This document shows positions 23,745 to 41,229 of a stretch of DNA of 64,000 bases, one piece after another. Both the position numbers and the translations under genes were made by a program. Each line of letters begins with the position of its first letter. The first letter of the stretch is position 1. The DNA comes from Pristionchus mayeri. Taxonomy: Eukaryota > Nematoda > Chromadorea > Rhabditida > Neodiplogasteridae. The notes under the pieces are model-generated. The model saw only the letters and a list, made by a program, of their open reading frames with translations, searched no databases and was not told where the DNA came from. The DNA lies in the NCBI GenBank assembly GCA_036245805.1, contig BTRK01000006.1, positions 22,414,365-22,478,364 on the forward strand, written 5' to 3'.

Positions 23745-26700
23745 CTCTGCTTCTTCGTCGATTTCCTTCCTTGGCAGTTAACTAAAGCAAGTCCGAGCCG
23801 ATGAAGCTGCAATGATCAACCAATCACTTCCTGCGTGTGATCGAGAGTGCGAATTGCGAGAGCGACTTCTCCTAAACACACAACCAACATATGCAATACA
23901 CGCATTATGAGAAGGTATACGCAAGTGGAAAACAACTCGAATCACGGAAAGAGAGAGAGGAGGAAGTGGTGAAGAGACGGAACAGTCAACGAATTGCATT
24001 CAGCACCATCACCCAAATTACGTGGTGGTGTTCAGATGTGGCATGATTATGAACTTGAAAAGTTAGCTCTCGCGCACCTCCATCATCCATCAGTACCAGA
24101 ATGATGACTACTACATCCACATGCAACATGCACAAGTCCATCAAAAAACGATGAATACGACAATAAAGAGCTTGTTTTATCGTTTCGCAATATGATATAG
24201 GGAAGAGCGGAGGAGTAGAAGGGGGAAGGGAGGGGAGGGAAGGGATATGAGGTAGAAGAGGGAGGAGAAAAGGGCGAGATGGGAGAATATAGAATATACG
24301 AGTATTCGACGCACACTGGAAGGCCACTTCTAGAGTGGAAGAAGAGAAGAAGAAGAAGAGACGACATACTTTCTCCCCGTTCCCGAATAATGAAATGAGT
24401 CGGCTGATCAAGATGGTGACGCATTCACTGCTCTCTCTCTCTCTCTCAATTTTGCACACTCACTCTCTTTATAAACATTGATTGCAGTGAACGGAAAGGG
24501 GAAGCGAGATTGCGAAAGTGGAATGGGGAATGAAAGTGGGAAGTGATCAGTCAAAACAACGTGATGGAGAGTGATTCAATCGATAGTCCACTCCCATTCC
24601 CACCTCTCCAACTTACTGCTCTAGAATTGTCAACATTATTCCTCTTTCTCCTTCCATAAGAAGAGATGAATTCTTCTCAAAGCATAATCGAGACAGACGA
24701 AGGATAATTTTCACCGGATTATCCGGCCAAAATGGTCATAAAATCTCTAACACAACCTGAATCTGGGCAAATTTGAAGTGATACTGGGCGAGACAGGATA
24801 TATCGTGAACGGAAATTGGTTTGCCAACACTGAGCCCGTTGCCTAGTTCCCCGTGGATCCGGAAATTAAGGAGAACGATCAACCATCGGGAATTCAAGGA
24901 ATGTGAGAAAGCCCGGATAACAGGGAAGTAAATCAAAAGATTAGGGAGGGAAGTGAGGAAAGAAGCGAATGGTAGCTTATGAGTGAGATGAGTGAGACAA
25001 GGGAGCGCCTTTCTTCTAGCTGACTAATCAACAAGCGATCGGTAATAAAGAAAGCAAATGTGCGCTCACTATTCGCGGAACGGAAAAATGATGTATCAAC
25101 ATGTAAAAAGAATGAGATACCAAGAGGAGCATGGAGTGGAGGAGCAGAAGGAGATCAAGATTGGAATGAGAAAAGAGGGCGAAACGGCTAGATAAAGATA
25201 CATGGAGGAAGAGAAGAGGGAGGAGGGGGAGGAAGCGGGGAAGAGAAGGAGGAAGGGAGGGAGAGGACAGAGGGCCTCGCTTTCTTCCAAAGGAGGGAAG
25301 GGGGAACCCCCCCCCCCCCCCGCCTCTGTCTTCTACGAATCGAAAAATCGATTGGCCTCAGGAGGAAGGGAAGAGAGCCAAGTATGGAGAAAAGTGACTG
25401 GGCTGCTTCACTCCTTTTTGCGGGCTTGGAGAGAAGGAAAGAGAAGGAGGGAGAGAAGAAGAAGGGAGAGGAGAAGGGAACACCTCCCATATATCACGTA
25501 GACTTGGAGGGTATTGTCGATAGTCTACAGCCTTTGATCTACTCTCGCTTCCTCTATTGATCCACTTGATCAAGGGTGATTCTTCTCGATCAGACTCTTC
25601 GTCCACTTCATCCGATGCAGACAACGTCTAATCTGAGAGGAGAATGAGTCAGGAGAGGTTCAGCCCCTATTCAATTACATCCATGTCTCAGCTTAAGGGC
25701 AATGGGCAAATTGTCCACCCCCCTGTCGTTCTCCCCTCCTCGATCTCCAAATTAGCAACTATCGCAAATGTCATCCGTCACTCTCAGAGGCCTGCAACCC
25801 TTCTAGAGATCAGAGATCAATCTCAATTAATCCTACCCATTTAGTGACTCTTCTATTGGAATAACTCTCTCTCTCTCCCTCTTTCTCTCTTCATCATTTA
25901 CTTCCTTGTCTTCCATCATTATTAGTCCGTGGAAATGCGCACCCGACAGAGATAGAAGGCGGGGGAGGAAAGAGAGCGGAAAAAACGTTGCACCCGTTTC
26001 AGTTTCGTTTTCTTGCAACTCTCGCAAATACTTCTTCTGCAGCACAACTACACAATTTCTCCCTCATTTCTCCATATATTGAGATTATTGTATGAATAGT
26101 CTCTTGATTCAATGATTCACAACACAGCGAGTGGCTGCAAACGAAGTCAAAAGATCGCAATACAGTTGAACAACAAGCATAGCACAACAAAAAGAGAAAG
26201 TAATCATGGAGTAGCATAGAGAATGGGAAGAGGAAGACTCGAGCGAGGGAGGCATCTAATGCCATCCCGAGTTTCCCGGAATATTGTTTTCCAAGCTTGG
26301 CGAATCGGAGAATAACTACCAACAAGTGTGAATGCACGCTTTCAACAAGCCATTGGATATCCAAAGTCTCAAAGATTAGCCGCCTCGGACCTCCTCTCGC
26401 AAGATCACCCTCCCTCTCTCCCTCACCCTCGGGATTCCCTCAATATTCTTCCAGCCTACACGTTCCCCCATTTCTCATCCTGCCTTTGCTTCATTCCCTT
26501 TCTCCCATCATTCTAAAGGTCTCCTTGACCTACCCACTACCGTAATCCCCTTTTATCCCACTCGAGGTAAGCTCATAAATTGCGAAAGGCCGCGACTCAT
26601 TTACTATCGTATGCTGTCGAATGTCTAGGCTTACTTAACATTTGTCGTCTCTCGTCAAATAATGCATGAATAAAAAGAAGCCACAACTGAGGGAACGAAG

Positions 26701-28637
26701 CTAAGGAAAGAAAAAAGAGAGTACGAAATACGAACATCGAAAGGAATATTGAGGGAATGGAAGGACGAATGGAACAAGAGGGGAGGAAACAGGAGAAGCA
26801 CAGATTAAGAGAAGGTTCAGAGACTGATGACCAACGATTAATGCTTTTAGCTGAGTGGAAAAAGTCAAATTGGAACGCTGAACACTCATGAATTTTCCCG
26901 AGAGGGTCTGGATACAACTTGATCATTGTTAAGATATCTTCCCAAATCGTGTACGGTGATACCTGTCAACATTACCGCTCTGTCTCAAGCTCTCAATCAT
27001 AACTGTCTGATATATGAAGAGAGACAACCACGATCGTAGAGAGAGAAAAGCTTCTATTATCTACACTCATGATTCTGATTTTAGTACTTGGAGTAAAGAG
27101 AGGAGCAGAAGGGATTATGACCTATGACTTATGGGGGGAGCAAAGTGAATCCCTTGATGGCTCAGCCGATAAGGTCTCCCTCCATCTGGCATTCCCATTC
27201 CTCTCTTACCGTAATTTCTCGCGTGATGGGAGCCAGTGAGAAGGAAAACTGAGGGTTTGTGGAAAAAAAGAAGGGAGGAAGGAGGAGGGAATATTGAATT
27301 GCACGGACGAGCTTCTCTCGCAGAAGAGTACTTCTTCCACCTTCGGAGTGAGACTGCGAGTACTCTCATCCCTTCCCTTCCCTTCCCCTTCCCCCCTTCC
27401 TCCCCTTCACTCCCTCTTCCGCCCCTTCTCTGCCATTTAGAGAGGGCGGAGGAAGAGGAGAGTCGTTGAATAAAAGAGACTGCAATGACGCACGAAAGAT
27501 TTGCTATGGGGAGGAAGGGGAAGAGGTTGAGGGAGCAGCAGGAGAGGATAACCACAACATTCCAGAGAAACGATAAACCTCTCAATCTACCGTACACATC
27601 ATCCATTGTATCCTCTCCCTTCTCTGGGAGTAGAGTATAAAGAATAACTTAGTCTCCGTCTCTCAGAAATTAATAAGGTCGTAGGATGGTGAAGTATCCC
27701 TTGTTTCTGTCTCCATCTCACTCTTCTTCCTCTCATTTTCCAACCCAGAACCTGCGCGAATTGAATAGTGAATGAGAAGAGAAAGGATCCGCGAACTCAT
27801 AAACCGTTGTCTTAAAAAATGAGATCATAAGTCAGAGTAATTTCGTCGCAAAGATACTGTAGCGAGTTTCGATCAACTCCTCCGATGGATAGGCTACTTG
27901 GAGCCAAAACGACAAATCTCTTAGGAAACTTTTTTATTCATAGCCAATGTAAATCTTTGGCTTCACCACACACATACATGAAAGGGGGGGGGGGAATACA
28001 AGAGGAAGATAATCGATATCTACGATACCCTATCTACATTCTATAATGAGCATAGTCGGAGAGTGGGTTGACTAGGGAATTAGTTGATACAGAAGATTAG
28101 AGAGAATTAATTAGTTAATTACCGTACCCAAGGTACAAATTAAACATCGAATGGGCGCCAACACACAAGAACAAGAGCCTTCTCCGACGCAGAAATGAAC
28201 ACTATTGGGGAGAGAGGAGGGTGTGGTGAGGGGAAGAGGGGAAGTGGGAAACGTCGTCTACAATGAGTCCAAGCATACACATTCATCAGTCAATCGACAC
28301 CATAGGGTCTACCGTAATCTTCTCTAACAGTCAATACAATGAAAGTAAAAAGGGCTCTATGCTAGAGCAGTCACTCGAAATCACCACTCTACCATCCTAG
28401 GACATTGCCATAGTACAGAAAGAGGGCGCCGATGACCAAAAGGGAGCGAATTACGAAAAGTTACAACAATGTCTCTGCCAAAGTGAACAAATCGGGAGAA
28501 TGCAGAGTCTTATTCAGAAGGAGCAGCATATTATCGAATATTGGTTAGTGAAGAAAAGAGCGGGAACGAGGTAGGCACGGTTAACTTCAAAATTGTCGCT
28601 CACTCAGAGCGCATGGACTACTGTATGGAGGAGGGGC
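23745..28637. other. 4.9 kb without recognised genes upstream of snb-1
   Basis: Long frames here are products of purine/pyrimidine-rich tracts, for example 24200-24360, 25200-25490 and 27340-27440, and show no exon pattern or protein similarity. Simple tracts include C runs near 23420 and 25310. The interval holds the 5' side of snb-1 and the 3' side of the cytochrome b5 reductase gene; regulatory elements are likely but none could be named. Confidence 0.6.
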
Positions 28638-31600
28638 TTAGAAGGTGAAACGGAGATCGGGAGCGTATGACAGCTTGTCCAGATTGGGAGTGCATGCGAA
28701 GTTGAGCTGCAAGAGATCAAAGATCACCGCCATTCCAGATCCACCGAGCGAATTTAATAGTCTAGTACAGTAACGCGATCGAAGTTGAGACAGAATGTGC
28801 AAAGATAACTATGATTTCTCAAATATACAAGTATCTCCCCTTCATCCCCGTCTCTCACCATTGGCGGGGGTCCACACATGAGGATGGCCGTGTCGTCAGC
28901 AGGGGAAGGAAGATGCGCAGCGATCATCTTGTCGTCGATGAAACCTCCAGAGGGAAGGACATTAGTAAGGCGCCCGTTTATGAGATCCATCATTCAATTT
29001 TCATGGAATCTAATCAAAAAGCCTTTTATGTAGAGAAGGACTGATCTCTGGATATCCCCTATGCCACCCTTGATATTGATCACTCCTCAATTCGTCTAGT
29101 GTTCCTCTAGACAATTGAATTCGGAACCAATACATAATATATTCTTTTAAGAATTAAATTTTTGTCAGAATGTTGTCAAGACTGTCGCAACGAAAAAAAT
29201 TTCTGAGAACCGTGGCTCCTTGACCCTTCACTTACCCTTGGAATAGCTCCATTTCTCGGGCGGTCTGTCCACAGTGTACCACACCTTGAATCGGTCTCCG
29301 TGCTCTTCCTCGAGCTTGTCCAGTTCCTCCCTGCACAAAGAGGGAAATGATCAAGTAGAAGGATGGGAGAGCGAAATCCTGTACAACGCCTTCTTGGGAG
29401 TCACAATATTTTCGAGTATCTTATTCGTTTTTTTCATTAATAAATCCAGATGGTCTCTCCGACCTGCAGAGGATGTCTTCCTCAGTCTGGTTGGCGAAGA
29501 GGAGAGTCAGCTGAGTCGCGTCCTCCCTGTCTCGAAGCACCGCTGCGATGATCTGAGGAGGAAGGTGTTACTCATGAAGTCATTATCTGATTAACCGGAT
29601 GAAAATAGATAAATGAATAATTTCCGAATTTGATGGTTCTATTTAATGAGGCGAGTCTAAATTCTCTGGTGCACTCTCCACCTGGAGCATGGGAGTGATT
29701 CCCGTTCCTCCGGCGATCATTCCGAATCTCTTGAAGTGTCTCTTCTTCGCGGGACTCTTGTTATCGGGACGGACTGCCAGTGTTCCCTTCCCCTCGTACA
29801 CGATCTTCCCTGAAGGACCACGGAAGTCGATCTGAAACACCATCATTGCTAATCATCACACAAGCCATCTTCGCGTTCAGCTCCACTTATCGTGAAGCTC
29901 ATGAAAAGGCCAAGTTCCCACATGACTGGTTTGCCAGAATATAAAACAAGATCGTAATCGCCTATCAATGGAAAGCCCTTCTACCGTATCTCCGATCTTC
30001 ATGCTCTCCAGATGCTGCGACATCTTTCCTCCCTCTGGGAAGCGCTCGTTCGTATTCTTGAAGTAGACCTGCAACAGACAAGTTTGCTCTCTGCATCCCA
30101 CACACCCACTCGTAAGTCTGTGTGACAAAAAGTGCGAATAATGGAAGAAGGAAGGTCTCTGCCATGGTGCTCTCACCTTGATCATGAGGTCGACGTATCC
30201 CTTGTCTTCGTCATCCGAGGAGACGGGAGTGTACGAACGGACGACCAACTTCCCATCCACCTGATGAGAGGGGAATATTCTCCCGCAACATTTGTATACC
30301 TTTGATTAAACTATGTAAGATCACACAGCAAACCCATCAGAATCAAGACAGTCGAAAGATCAAAGACCAATTTTCCCATCTCTTCTCACCTTGGCGGATA
30401 GATTGACGTGCTTGCCCGTCGGAAGTCCGAGGACGTGCGAGTTAGAGGGAAGCTTGAAGCGGAACTTGCGAGTATCGTGAGAGATCTGCAGAGACCAAAG
30501 ATCAAACTACAACATATCTACCTTTATTTTTTTATTGTACAGACAGTAAGCATAAAATACTATTCTACCGACATTTATTTATTTTTTAAAGAGTACCGCG
30601 GTCTCTTGGCAAACTTTATTGACTTGATAAACCAAAGATAAAAAAGGTGACTGACAATGAATTTCTCAGCGAGTGGCAGGGCGTATTTGGTGTTCTCGTC
30701 CACGAGAGTGGGAGTGCCCTTCGACTTCTGAAACGGAATTAGATCATTTTGGGAAGGATTCACACATATCTATCCATTACTTGTGCAATCAAAAATATCG
30801 AAAAATGACAGATCGTGCACTTTTAGCGGTGGCCCTACAGTACGTGCTCACCTTGGCTCCTCCACATCCGCATCCCTTCTTGTAGAAGAAGTAGAGGGCA
30901 GATACGACGAGGACTGCCGCAGTGAGGGGAAGGGCGATTGAAGATCCCTCGCCCATCAGTGATGAGAGCACCTGAGGAGGAAGGGATGAGAAGAAAAATA
31001 GAGAGGAAGTGCAAGTAGATGATGATCCAGAGGGTCACACTCTCACTCTCTCTCACAGTTTCCTTCCTCCCCCACAATGATTTCTATCTCGAGAATGGAA
31101 CAATAGGAAATTGATGGCTATCTAACCAGTAAAAACAGCCAATAGGAAACAATCTCGCATAGGAAGAAACGGCAGGAATGGGCTAGTTGAGAGACACTAC
31201 GCATGCACTCCCTCCACTACTTGAAACGCAATGTGACCTGACTCCAACAATAACATCAGTCAATTATCCTCTCTGCTCAAGACTGTGACACTTCCGACTC
31301 TCCCCTACTCTCACTCCCTAGATGCTCCTCCGCCTCCACTCAAACAGATCCCTCCCTCAATCTCCCTGGATGTGACACTTGTCGTAACAGAAGTGAGTCA
31401 GCGGGCAACGGAACAACTCGAGACTAATGAAACAAAAGAAATATTAATACGTGAAGCGAGAATCACGCGCAATTGATTGAAGTGAGAATGATCTTCCTTA
31501 AATGGAACGCCACCCGATCGGCCCAATGATGTGAGTTCTATGACCAAGAAGAACACGATAAAGTGGTCACAAGAGTGAGAGAGTACGAAAAAGTGAGCCA

Positions 31601-31781
31601 TGAGCGTACATTCGTGTAGTCTCTCCGTGTTGACTCAGTTAGTGAGCTACGCTTTGTGAGAAACATAATTTCTCAAGAGAAGGGATGAGAAAGTATATCT
31701 CCAGTATGATATTCAGTATCAGTATTGATCTACCTTTCTAGGCGCTTGCAGTGGCTGGACTGCAGTCGGAGGAGACGACAT
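28638..31781 (-). CDS. hpo-19: NADH-cytochrome b5 reductase, 330 aa
   Basis: The enzyme passes electrons from NADH through FAD to cytochrome b5, supporting lipid desaturation and sterol synthesis on the ER or outer mitochondrial membrane. Eleven exons join in phase: 31781-31734, 30971-30852, 30727-30656, 30485-30390, 30260-30177, 30068-29985, 29831-29682, 29552-29464, 29330-29236, 28944-28859, 28706-28638. Exon 2 encodes an N-terminal membrane segment ending in [14 protein letters not shown]. The FAD motif RSYTPVS, the [14 protein letters not shown] nucleotide loop, the MCGPPPM motif and the C-terminal Phe are all present. The gene symbol is by orthology to C. elegans hpo-19/T05H4.5, which also neighbours erfa-1 there. 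The acceptor before 28944 ends in GAG. Confidence 0.95.
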
Positions 31782-34299
31782 CGAGTATCAATGAAGAGAA
31801 GGAGGAAGAAAGAGAGCGACCGCTCTCGAGACTACGAGGGGATGAAAACTATGTAAAATGGGAATGAGAATGACAAAGGTGCACATAATTTGCACACGCA
31901 TCTGCACGTACTCTCTCCCTCTCTCTCCTTCTCTCATTCACAGACTGATTTCCAAGGGGGTGACTATTAGTTTCTAGTCGATAAACCAGCTCTTAGACAT
32001 CTCAAACTCAATGAATGGGATCGTTCAGTGAGTGATTGGGCGTTGTGCGCGGTTCTTTCAGTGTCCGCTCACCTTTTTCACTCGCCCAAAAGCCACGCGC
32101 AATTTTGCTATCAATTGAACGCGGTTTCTCTGTCGATTCGATGAGATCTCTTCCTCATTCCTCCCCCTGTATTTGGCTTTTTTACACTCAATATATTCAG
32201 CCAGTGGGAAAACATTCACGGGGAGGAAGTGTAGTCAAATGGGAGAGACGTAGCGAACTGGGAACAAAATGTAGTGAGGCCGGTCAAAGTCGCCGCTGTC
32301 AATCAGAAGTCTAGTATTTGACAAACTCGCCCCTTTCTGCGACAGTTGAGCTATAGAGGAAGAAGCCTATTCGATGGGAGTTGGAACTGCTCCGAATCGG
32401 GAGATTCGTAAACGGAACCAATTATGTGCCAACTGCATCCCGTTTGTGCATTTGTCAACATTCGTTTGAGTGAGCCACGCCCTTCCCATTTGAGCACAGT
32501 CTCTCACGGAACTTTCGCCTCAAAAAGGTGCTCACAGTGGTTCCGATCCTCCTCAGATGGCTATCTCAGCTTTCACTCCTCATATCTCTCTCTGATCTCT
32601 AGTCGTGACCTCGCACGAATCCAATGAAATGCGCATGGGTGAAAGGGCACAAGCATAACGCCTCAGGGAGCATCCCACTTCGATCGGGAGCGAAGGGAGC
32701 GGAGAGTAATCTCCCCATCTTTTGTGCAAACCTCATTCATCTCGAGCATCCATCCGGAAAATATCAGTGGAAATGTATGTGCCCGGCCCCATGAAAGGAA
32801 CGGTTATCGCATCGAAAGAAAGAGTAGGCTGAACCTAGCCCCTCATCGAATATTCAATGACACTACCATACGGTGCCGCTTAATCTATGATCCAATTATG
32901 AATAAAACCATAACCATATACTGCGGGTGGACTGTAAACGCGTAAGTAATTCGCAAGGGCATAATAACTAATCAAAACAAGAATTGCAGTTGAAGAGAGT
33001 AGGATAAAGTTCGCCTCCCCCTCTTCAAGCGATCAACGGTGATCTACTCTTCTCTAAACACGCTGAAGTGCTAAGTGGTCCGAATAGCCTAAATCCTGGC
33101 TAAAAGAAACAAGAAAATTTACCATTGTTCTCGAGGTCGGAGTTCTCCCGGGATGAGCACTCACACAACTGCAGAAAGATTCACGCCATTTTCCTGCCCC
33201 TTCTGTCTGATTCTCGGGTGCTCTCTCAATCCGACGCACTCCCTCTCTGCTCCTTCCCTCTGCACTCTCTCGAATGGGCGTGCTATCTCGTCCTCCCCTC
33301 AGTCAGCCCATGCGAACTCGCACGTAACTCAGGTCGAGAAACGCGCGCTCGCCCAGATAAGGAATGATGGACAGAATGGAATGGGGTGACAAGGTCCACG
33401 ATTCCAGAATCTACGAGTGTAAACCCCTAGTCACTAAAATCATGCACCTACGAACACAGACAATAATAAAATTCTCAGATGTTTTGACCTACCTCTTAGA
33501 CGGTAGTCATCGTTCCTCCAGCTACAGGGAGGCAGCTACTGACTCTCTGCTCTTCCCGTAACTCCTCCTCCTATTGTCCCCCCCTCCCCCTCTTTCCATT
33601 CCCCTGAACTATCCTCTCCTCTCTCGTTTCATATCCCAGCATGTCTCTCACTCCTAGCTAACCATTCATCATTCTTCCTATTCTGGCCAGTTATTAGGCT
33701 CCATTCCAAGCGAGACTGGATTGCGTAAAGCGTAGCTTTCGCATAGATCATCCTATGCAATTCATCACTCCCTTCATTCCGAAATCGTAACATTTCTGCC
33801 AAAACCTTTATAGGTAAGTGGCAAATGCTTCCAGTCAGTTTTCAATATCGAATTAAAAAATAAGAAAGCTTCATTCAGAATGGGTGCCCAATGCCATCTA
33901 TCGCACTTACTGTTAGATATAATCGTCGAAATCTAAGAGTAGGCCGACGGAATAGCAAACAGACATTCCACTACACTACAAGGGCGACCCTGATAACAAC
34001 AACGTCACAGTCTAGTCGAGAACAACTCAGATCAATCCATCACTCAATAACGAGGGGGAAACGAGATAGCCTGGATGGGCAGCGATCGAAAGACGCCTCA
34101 TTAGACGAAACCAGCCACCATTCACAGGTTGAGAAGAGGAATTCAACCATTTATCTCTCCCTAGGCAGTCGTGAACAATTAATCTATGTACAAAAAGTGT
34201 GAAAACTATGCTTATAGCGCAATGATGATCTACTATCGCACATTTCATAATCTACATTATTATCTTTCCAAGTACATCAGAATAATCGTGGTCAGTCCA
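31782..34299. other. 2.5 kb without recognised genes
   Basis: No exon with supported frame and splice sites was found on either strand. It lies upstream of the cytochrome b5 reductase start and downstream of the FAHD1-like gene, and probably carries the promoter of the former. Confidence 0.5.
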
Positions 34300-35651
34300 T
34301 TATGCTACGGTGAAGGTTGCCTTGGTGACTCCCTCCAGTCCGCATTCGATGATGTCTCCACTCTGGACGGGGCCAACTCCAGCAGGAGTTCCCGTGAGAA
34401 GGAGATCTCCCTCTTCCAGTGTCACGAATCTGGAAGAGACGAAATGAGGAAAGAGTCCTTTCCCTTCCAATCACTCACTTGGTCGTGTACTCGATGAGAG
34501 TGGGAATATCGAAGAGCATCAGATTCGTCTTCGCCCTTTGTTTCTGCACTCCGTTGATGAGACAGTAGATCTCCAGTGAGTGAGGATCTAGGAGAAACAG
34601 ACTAGCCATTGGAATATTTTTAAAAATATCCTACAGCTCAGTAGAAATAATACGCCAGACCTAGGAATGTTGTAATAGCAGAAACAACATAACATATCAA
34701 CAAAATAGTAAGGTAATCAACTTCTTCGACCAGCCTATCCAGAAGTTCTTTCTCCTCACCGGCGACTTTCTCCTTGGGCACGAATTCCCCCACTGGACAG
34801 GAAGTGTCGAATGACTTGGCGATGAACCACGGACCAGCTGCTGCCTTCGCCTCGTCCTCAATTCAGCAAGTGTATTTGTTGGTATGAACTTCGTATTTCA
34901 CGCCAGACTAATATTAATTAGCACCGATACATTATCAACCCTTCTTCGTCTACTCACTTGAAAGTCTCTGGCCGTCATATCGAGAGCCACCGTATACCCT
35001 CGTACGTAGTCATATGCGGCTGCTTTGGTCACATTCGTCGCCTTCTTCCCAATGACGACGGCCAGCTCAGCCTCTTGATGCAGTTTTGTACAACCTGTAA
35101 ATAGATACTTCTCGATAGCACAAATTGTGAACAGCTCGCATGCTGGAAAATAATTCCCACGTTATTCAAGCATAAAGTCGTATGCTTGTCCCGATTAGTC
35201 ATACAAACAAAAAAACTCGATGTCTACGCAAGGACTGCCCCCTCTCCTCCTTCCTCCCTTTCTCCTCACCAGGGGGCGCTCTTATCTTCTCTCCCTGCTC
35301 GATGAGTGCATTCGACGTCTTCACGAACAGCAGTGGCTTCGACGGAACCGCATTTCCCAGCTCCTCAAATACACAGGAATTAATCATCTATTGATATTTC
35401 AGAGGGCCATAAAATTATGTCTCCCCATTGTTTGTTTGTGAAATTCACGTCAGATATATTCAGGGATATACGAAAGGGCGAGATATTTTTTTCAAGAGAA
35501 GTTGAAACGCGGACTTCGAGCAGTCGGCAATTAGAAGTACATTTGTTCAAAATTGTTCCAAGAATTGTTAACAAGAGGTAACCTTGGCGTGATCTACGTA
35601 GTTCCTCCCTACGCACACAATCTTGCGGCAGGCGGAACGGAGAGACGTCAT
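34300..35651 (-). CDS. fahd-1: FAHD1-like acylpyruvase/oxaloacetate decarboxylase, 211 aa
   Basis: FAHD1 proteins are mitochondrial enzymes that cleave acylpyruvates and decarboxylate oxaloacetate. Six exons join in phase: 35651-35583, 35363-35270, 35094-34958, 34856-34760, 34587-34479, 34429-34300. Visible family motifs are [27 protein letters not shown], the metal-binding [39 protein letters not shown] and [17 protein letters not shown]. The length matches the family core (human about 220). The ATG is preceded at once by TTCTCCAG, consistent with trans-splicing, but two in-phase upstream exons (36626-36837) could extend the N-terminus. Two acceptors, before 35363 and 34856, end in GAG. Confidence 0.95.
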
Positions 35652-35676
35652 CTGGAGAAGAAAGGATCAAAGATCA
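35652..35676 (-). promoter_or_regulatory. Splice acceptor at the fahd-1 start codon
   Basis: TTCTCCAG abuts the ATG, and the intronic motif GATCTTTGATC (plus strand 35665-35675 as GATCAAAGATC) lies 14 bases upstream. Either a spliced leader is added here or the upstream coding exons are joined. Confidence 0.5.
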
Positions 35677-36625
35677 AGCAAGGAATATAATAAATCTCGA
35701 AAAGGTTATCAGATATTGCAGACCTCTTTCTCAGTCATTCCTGTAGTTTACTAGAGAAGGAAAGCAAGAGAGCGCGAGCGAGAGATAGATGTGTCAGTGG
35801 TCAGACAGAGAAAAAGAGGAAAGAGGAGAGTCACGCCATTCTTGGCCGTTGGTACGACCAATATTCTAGCGACTACTTACGCTTCTACTCCTTGTGATTT
35901 CGCATTATTAACAAGGTATTTATCATCACATGCGATAACTTGCCCTATCACCTCACAATCATCAATCGATCAAGAGAAGGAGAAATCATTCGAACTGCGA
36001 GTAGTAACCAATCTGATTCCCAGAAAAGAGAAAACAATTTAAACTTAAATTCCATGAATTTTTGGAACGCATAGAATGGAAATATTCCAAAAGATAAAGG
36101 CGAATTTAGAATTGAATGAACTATGGAAGGTCCTAAATAACGAAACAACAGAAGCAACGATAAGGTCAGATTAAATTACCAAAATAGACGATCATAGATC
36201 ACTCGGGGGATTCGATTATTACAAAAAAGTGAAGGTTCAAGGGGTGGGTCACAAATAACAGTTAGCTTGTATAGAGAACGGCCTTAAATGCCTTAATTAT
36301 AAATTGATCCCTGCACTAGCGCGTCTCATGGACACTCACTAAGAGGGAGTGGGTGGATGGGGAGGGGCTATGGGAGACCTGCCTAGATGGTCAGCAGGAG
36401 GGTATTACTCAAGGGAGGAGGCACACTGCGTCGCTGCACACACCGAATCTGCAATCACTAAAGTTCTTCTTTTTCGTTTATCACCCGTGTTTCATGAATT
36501 ACAGAATTACAATCTATGGGAAACTACGAGGACAAGTCTTCGTTTTCAGTCAGGTCTTAGCAAGAAACAGAAGCACTACGACCCGTGATCTTGTCATCAC
36601 CCTACCCTTCTCCCCCTCTCCTCAC

Positions 36626-36837
36626 CTTCTCCATGGGCGACGCCGAGATGACTTGGTCGTCCGTCCCTGCCCCGGCCACCGCTTGCTGGTCCGAGAGACT
36701 GCAAGAGGTGAGTTAACCAGTGCATCGTGCAGACAAGAAACAATCAACTAGGAACACGTAACAATCAAGGATAAAATGTTTGAACTGACCCTGCCTGCTC
36801 GGCTGCTTTCGGGAGAAGAGTACGGTGGGTGTGGCGA
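36626..36837 (-). CDS. Possible upstream coding exons of fahd-1
   Basis: Two exons, 36837-36790 ([16 protein letters not shown]) and 36698-36626 ([20 protein letters not shown]), are bounded by CACAG and TTGCAG acceptors and by gtcagt and gtgagg donors. They agree in phase with each other and with the fahd-1 exon at 35651, giving SPMEK joined to [10 protein letters not shown]. The arginine-containing first part could belong to a mitochondrial presequence, as expected for FAHD1, but no start codon exon was found and they might belong to another transcript. Confidence 0.4.
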
Positions 36838-37031
36838 CTGTGAGGGATGGGGGGAGAAGGAATAGAAAGAGGGGAAAGAACGGTAGAGGAAGAGTGGTCT
36901 AGTGGAGAGAAGATATTGTTGTAGTAGGAATAAGACAGAGTAGAAGAGATAGAAAGAGTTTGGAGATAGATATAAGAGAGAAAAAGGGAGAGGAATGGGG
37001 AAAGTCGTCGCCGCACACCACCGCACCCTCG

Positions 37032-41229
<4,198 letters not shown>

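Noticed and set aside
23986..24459. 157-codon minus-strand frame
   Set aside because: Composition follows CT-rich tracts (runs of Ser, Pro, Leu), with a mirror frame in the overlapping register; no recognisable domain.
25188..25624. Long overlapping open frames on both strands rich in Ser/Pro or Arg/Glu/Gly
   Set aside because: They arise from purine/pyrimidine-biased sequence, have repetitive composition and lack splice-site or family support.
33125..33561. Cluster of overlapping plus-strand frames
   Set aside because: No start context, splice signals or similarity; codon usage resembles random sequence.
36353..36751. 132-codon plus-strand frame
   Set aside because: Its most convincing part is the complement of the minus-strand exon at 36626-36698, which has better splice sites and phase.
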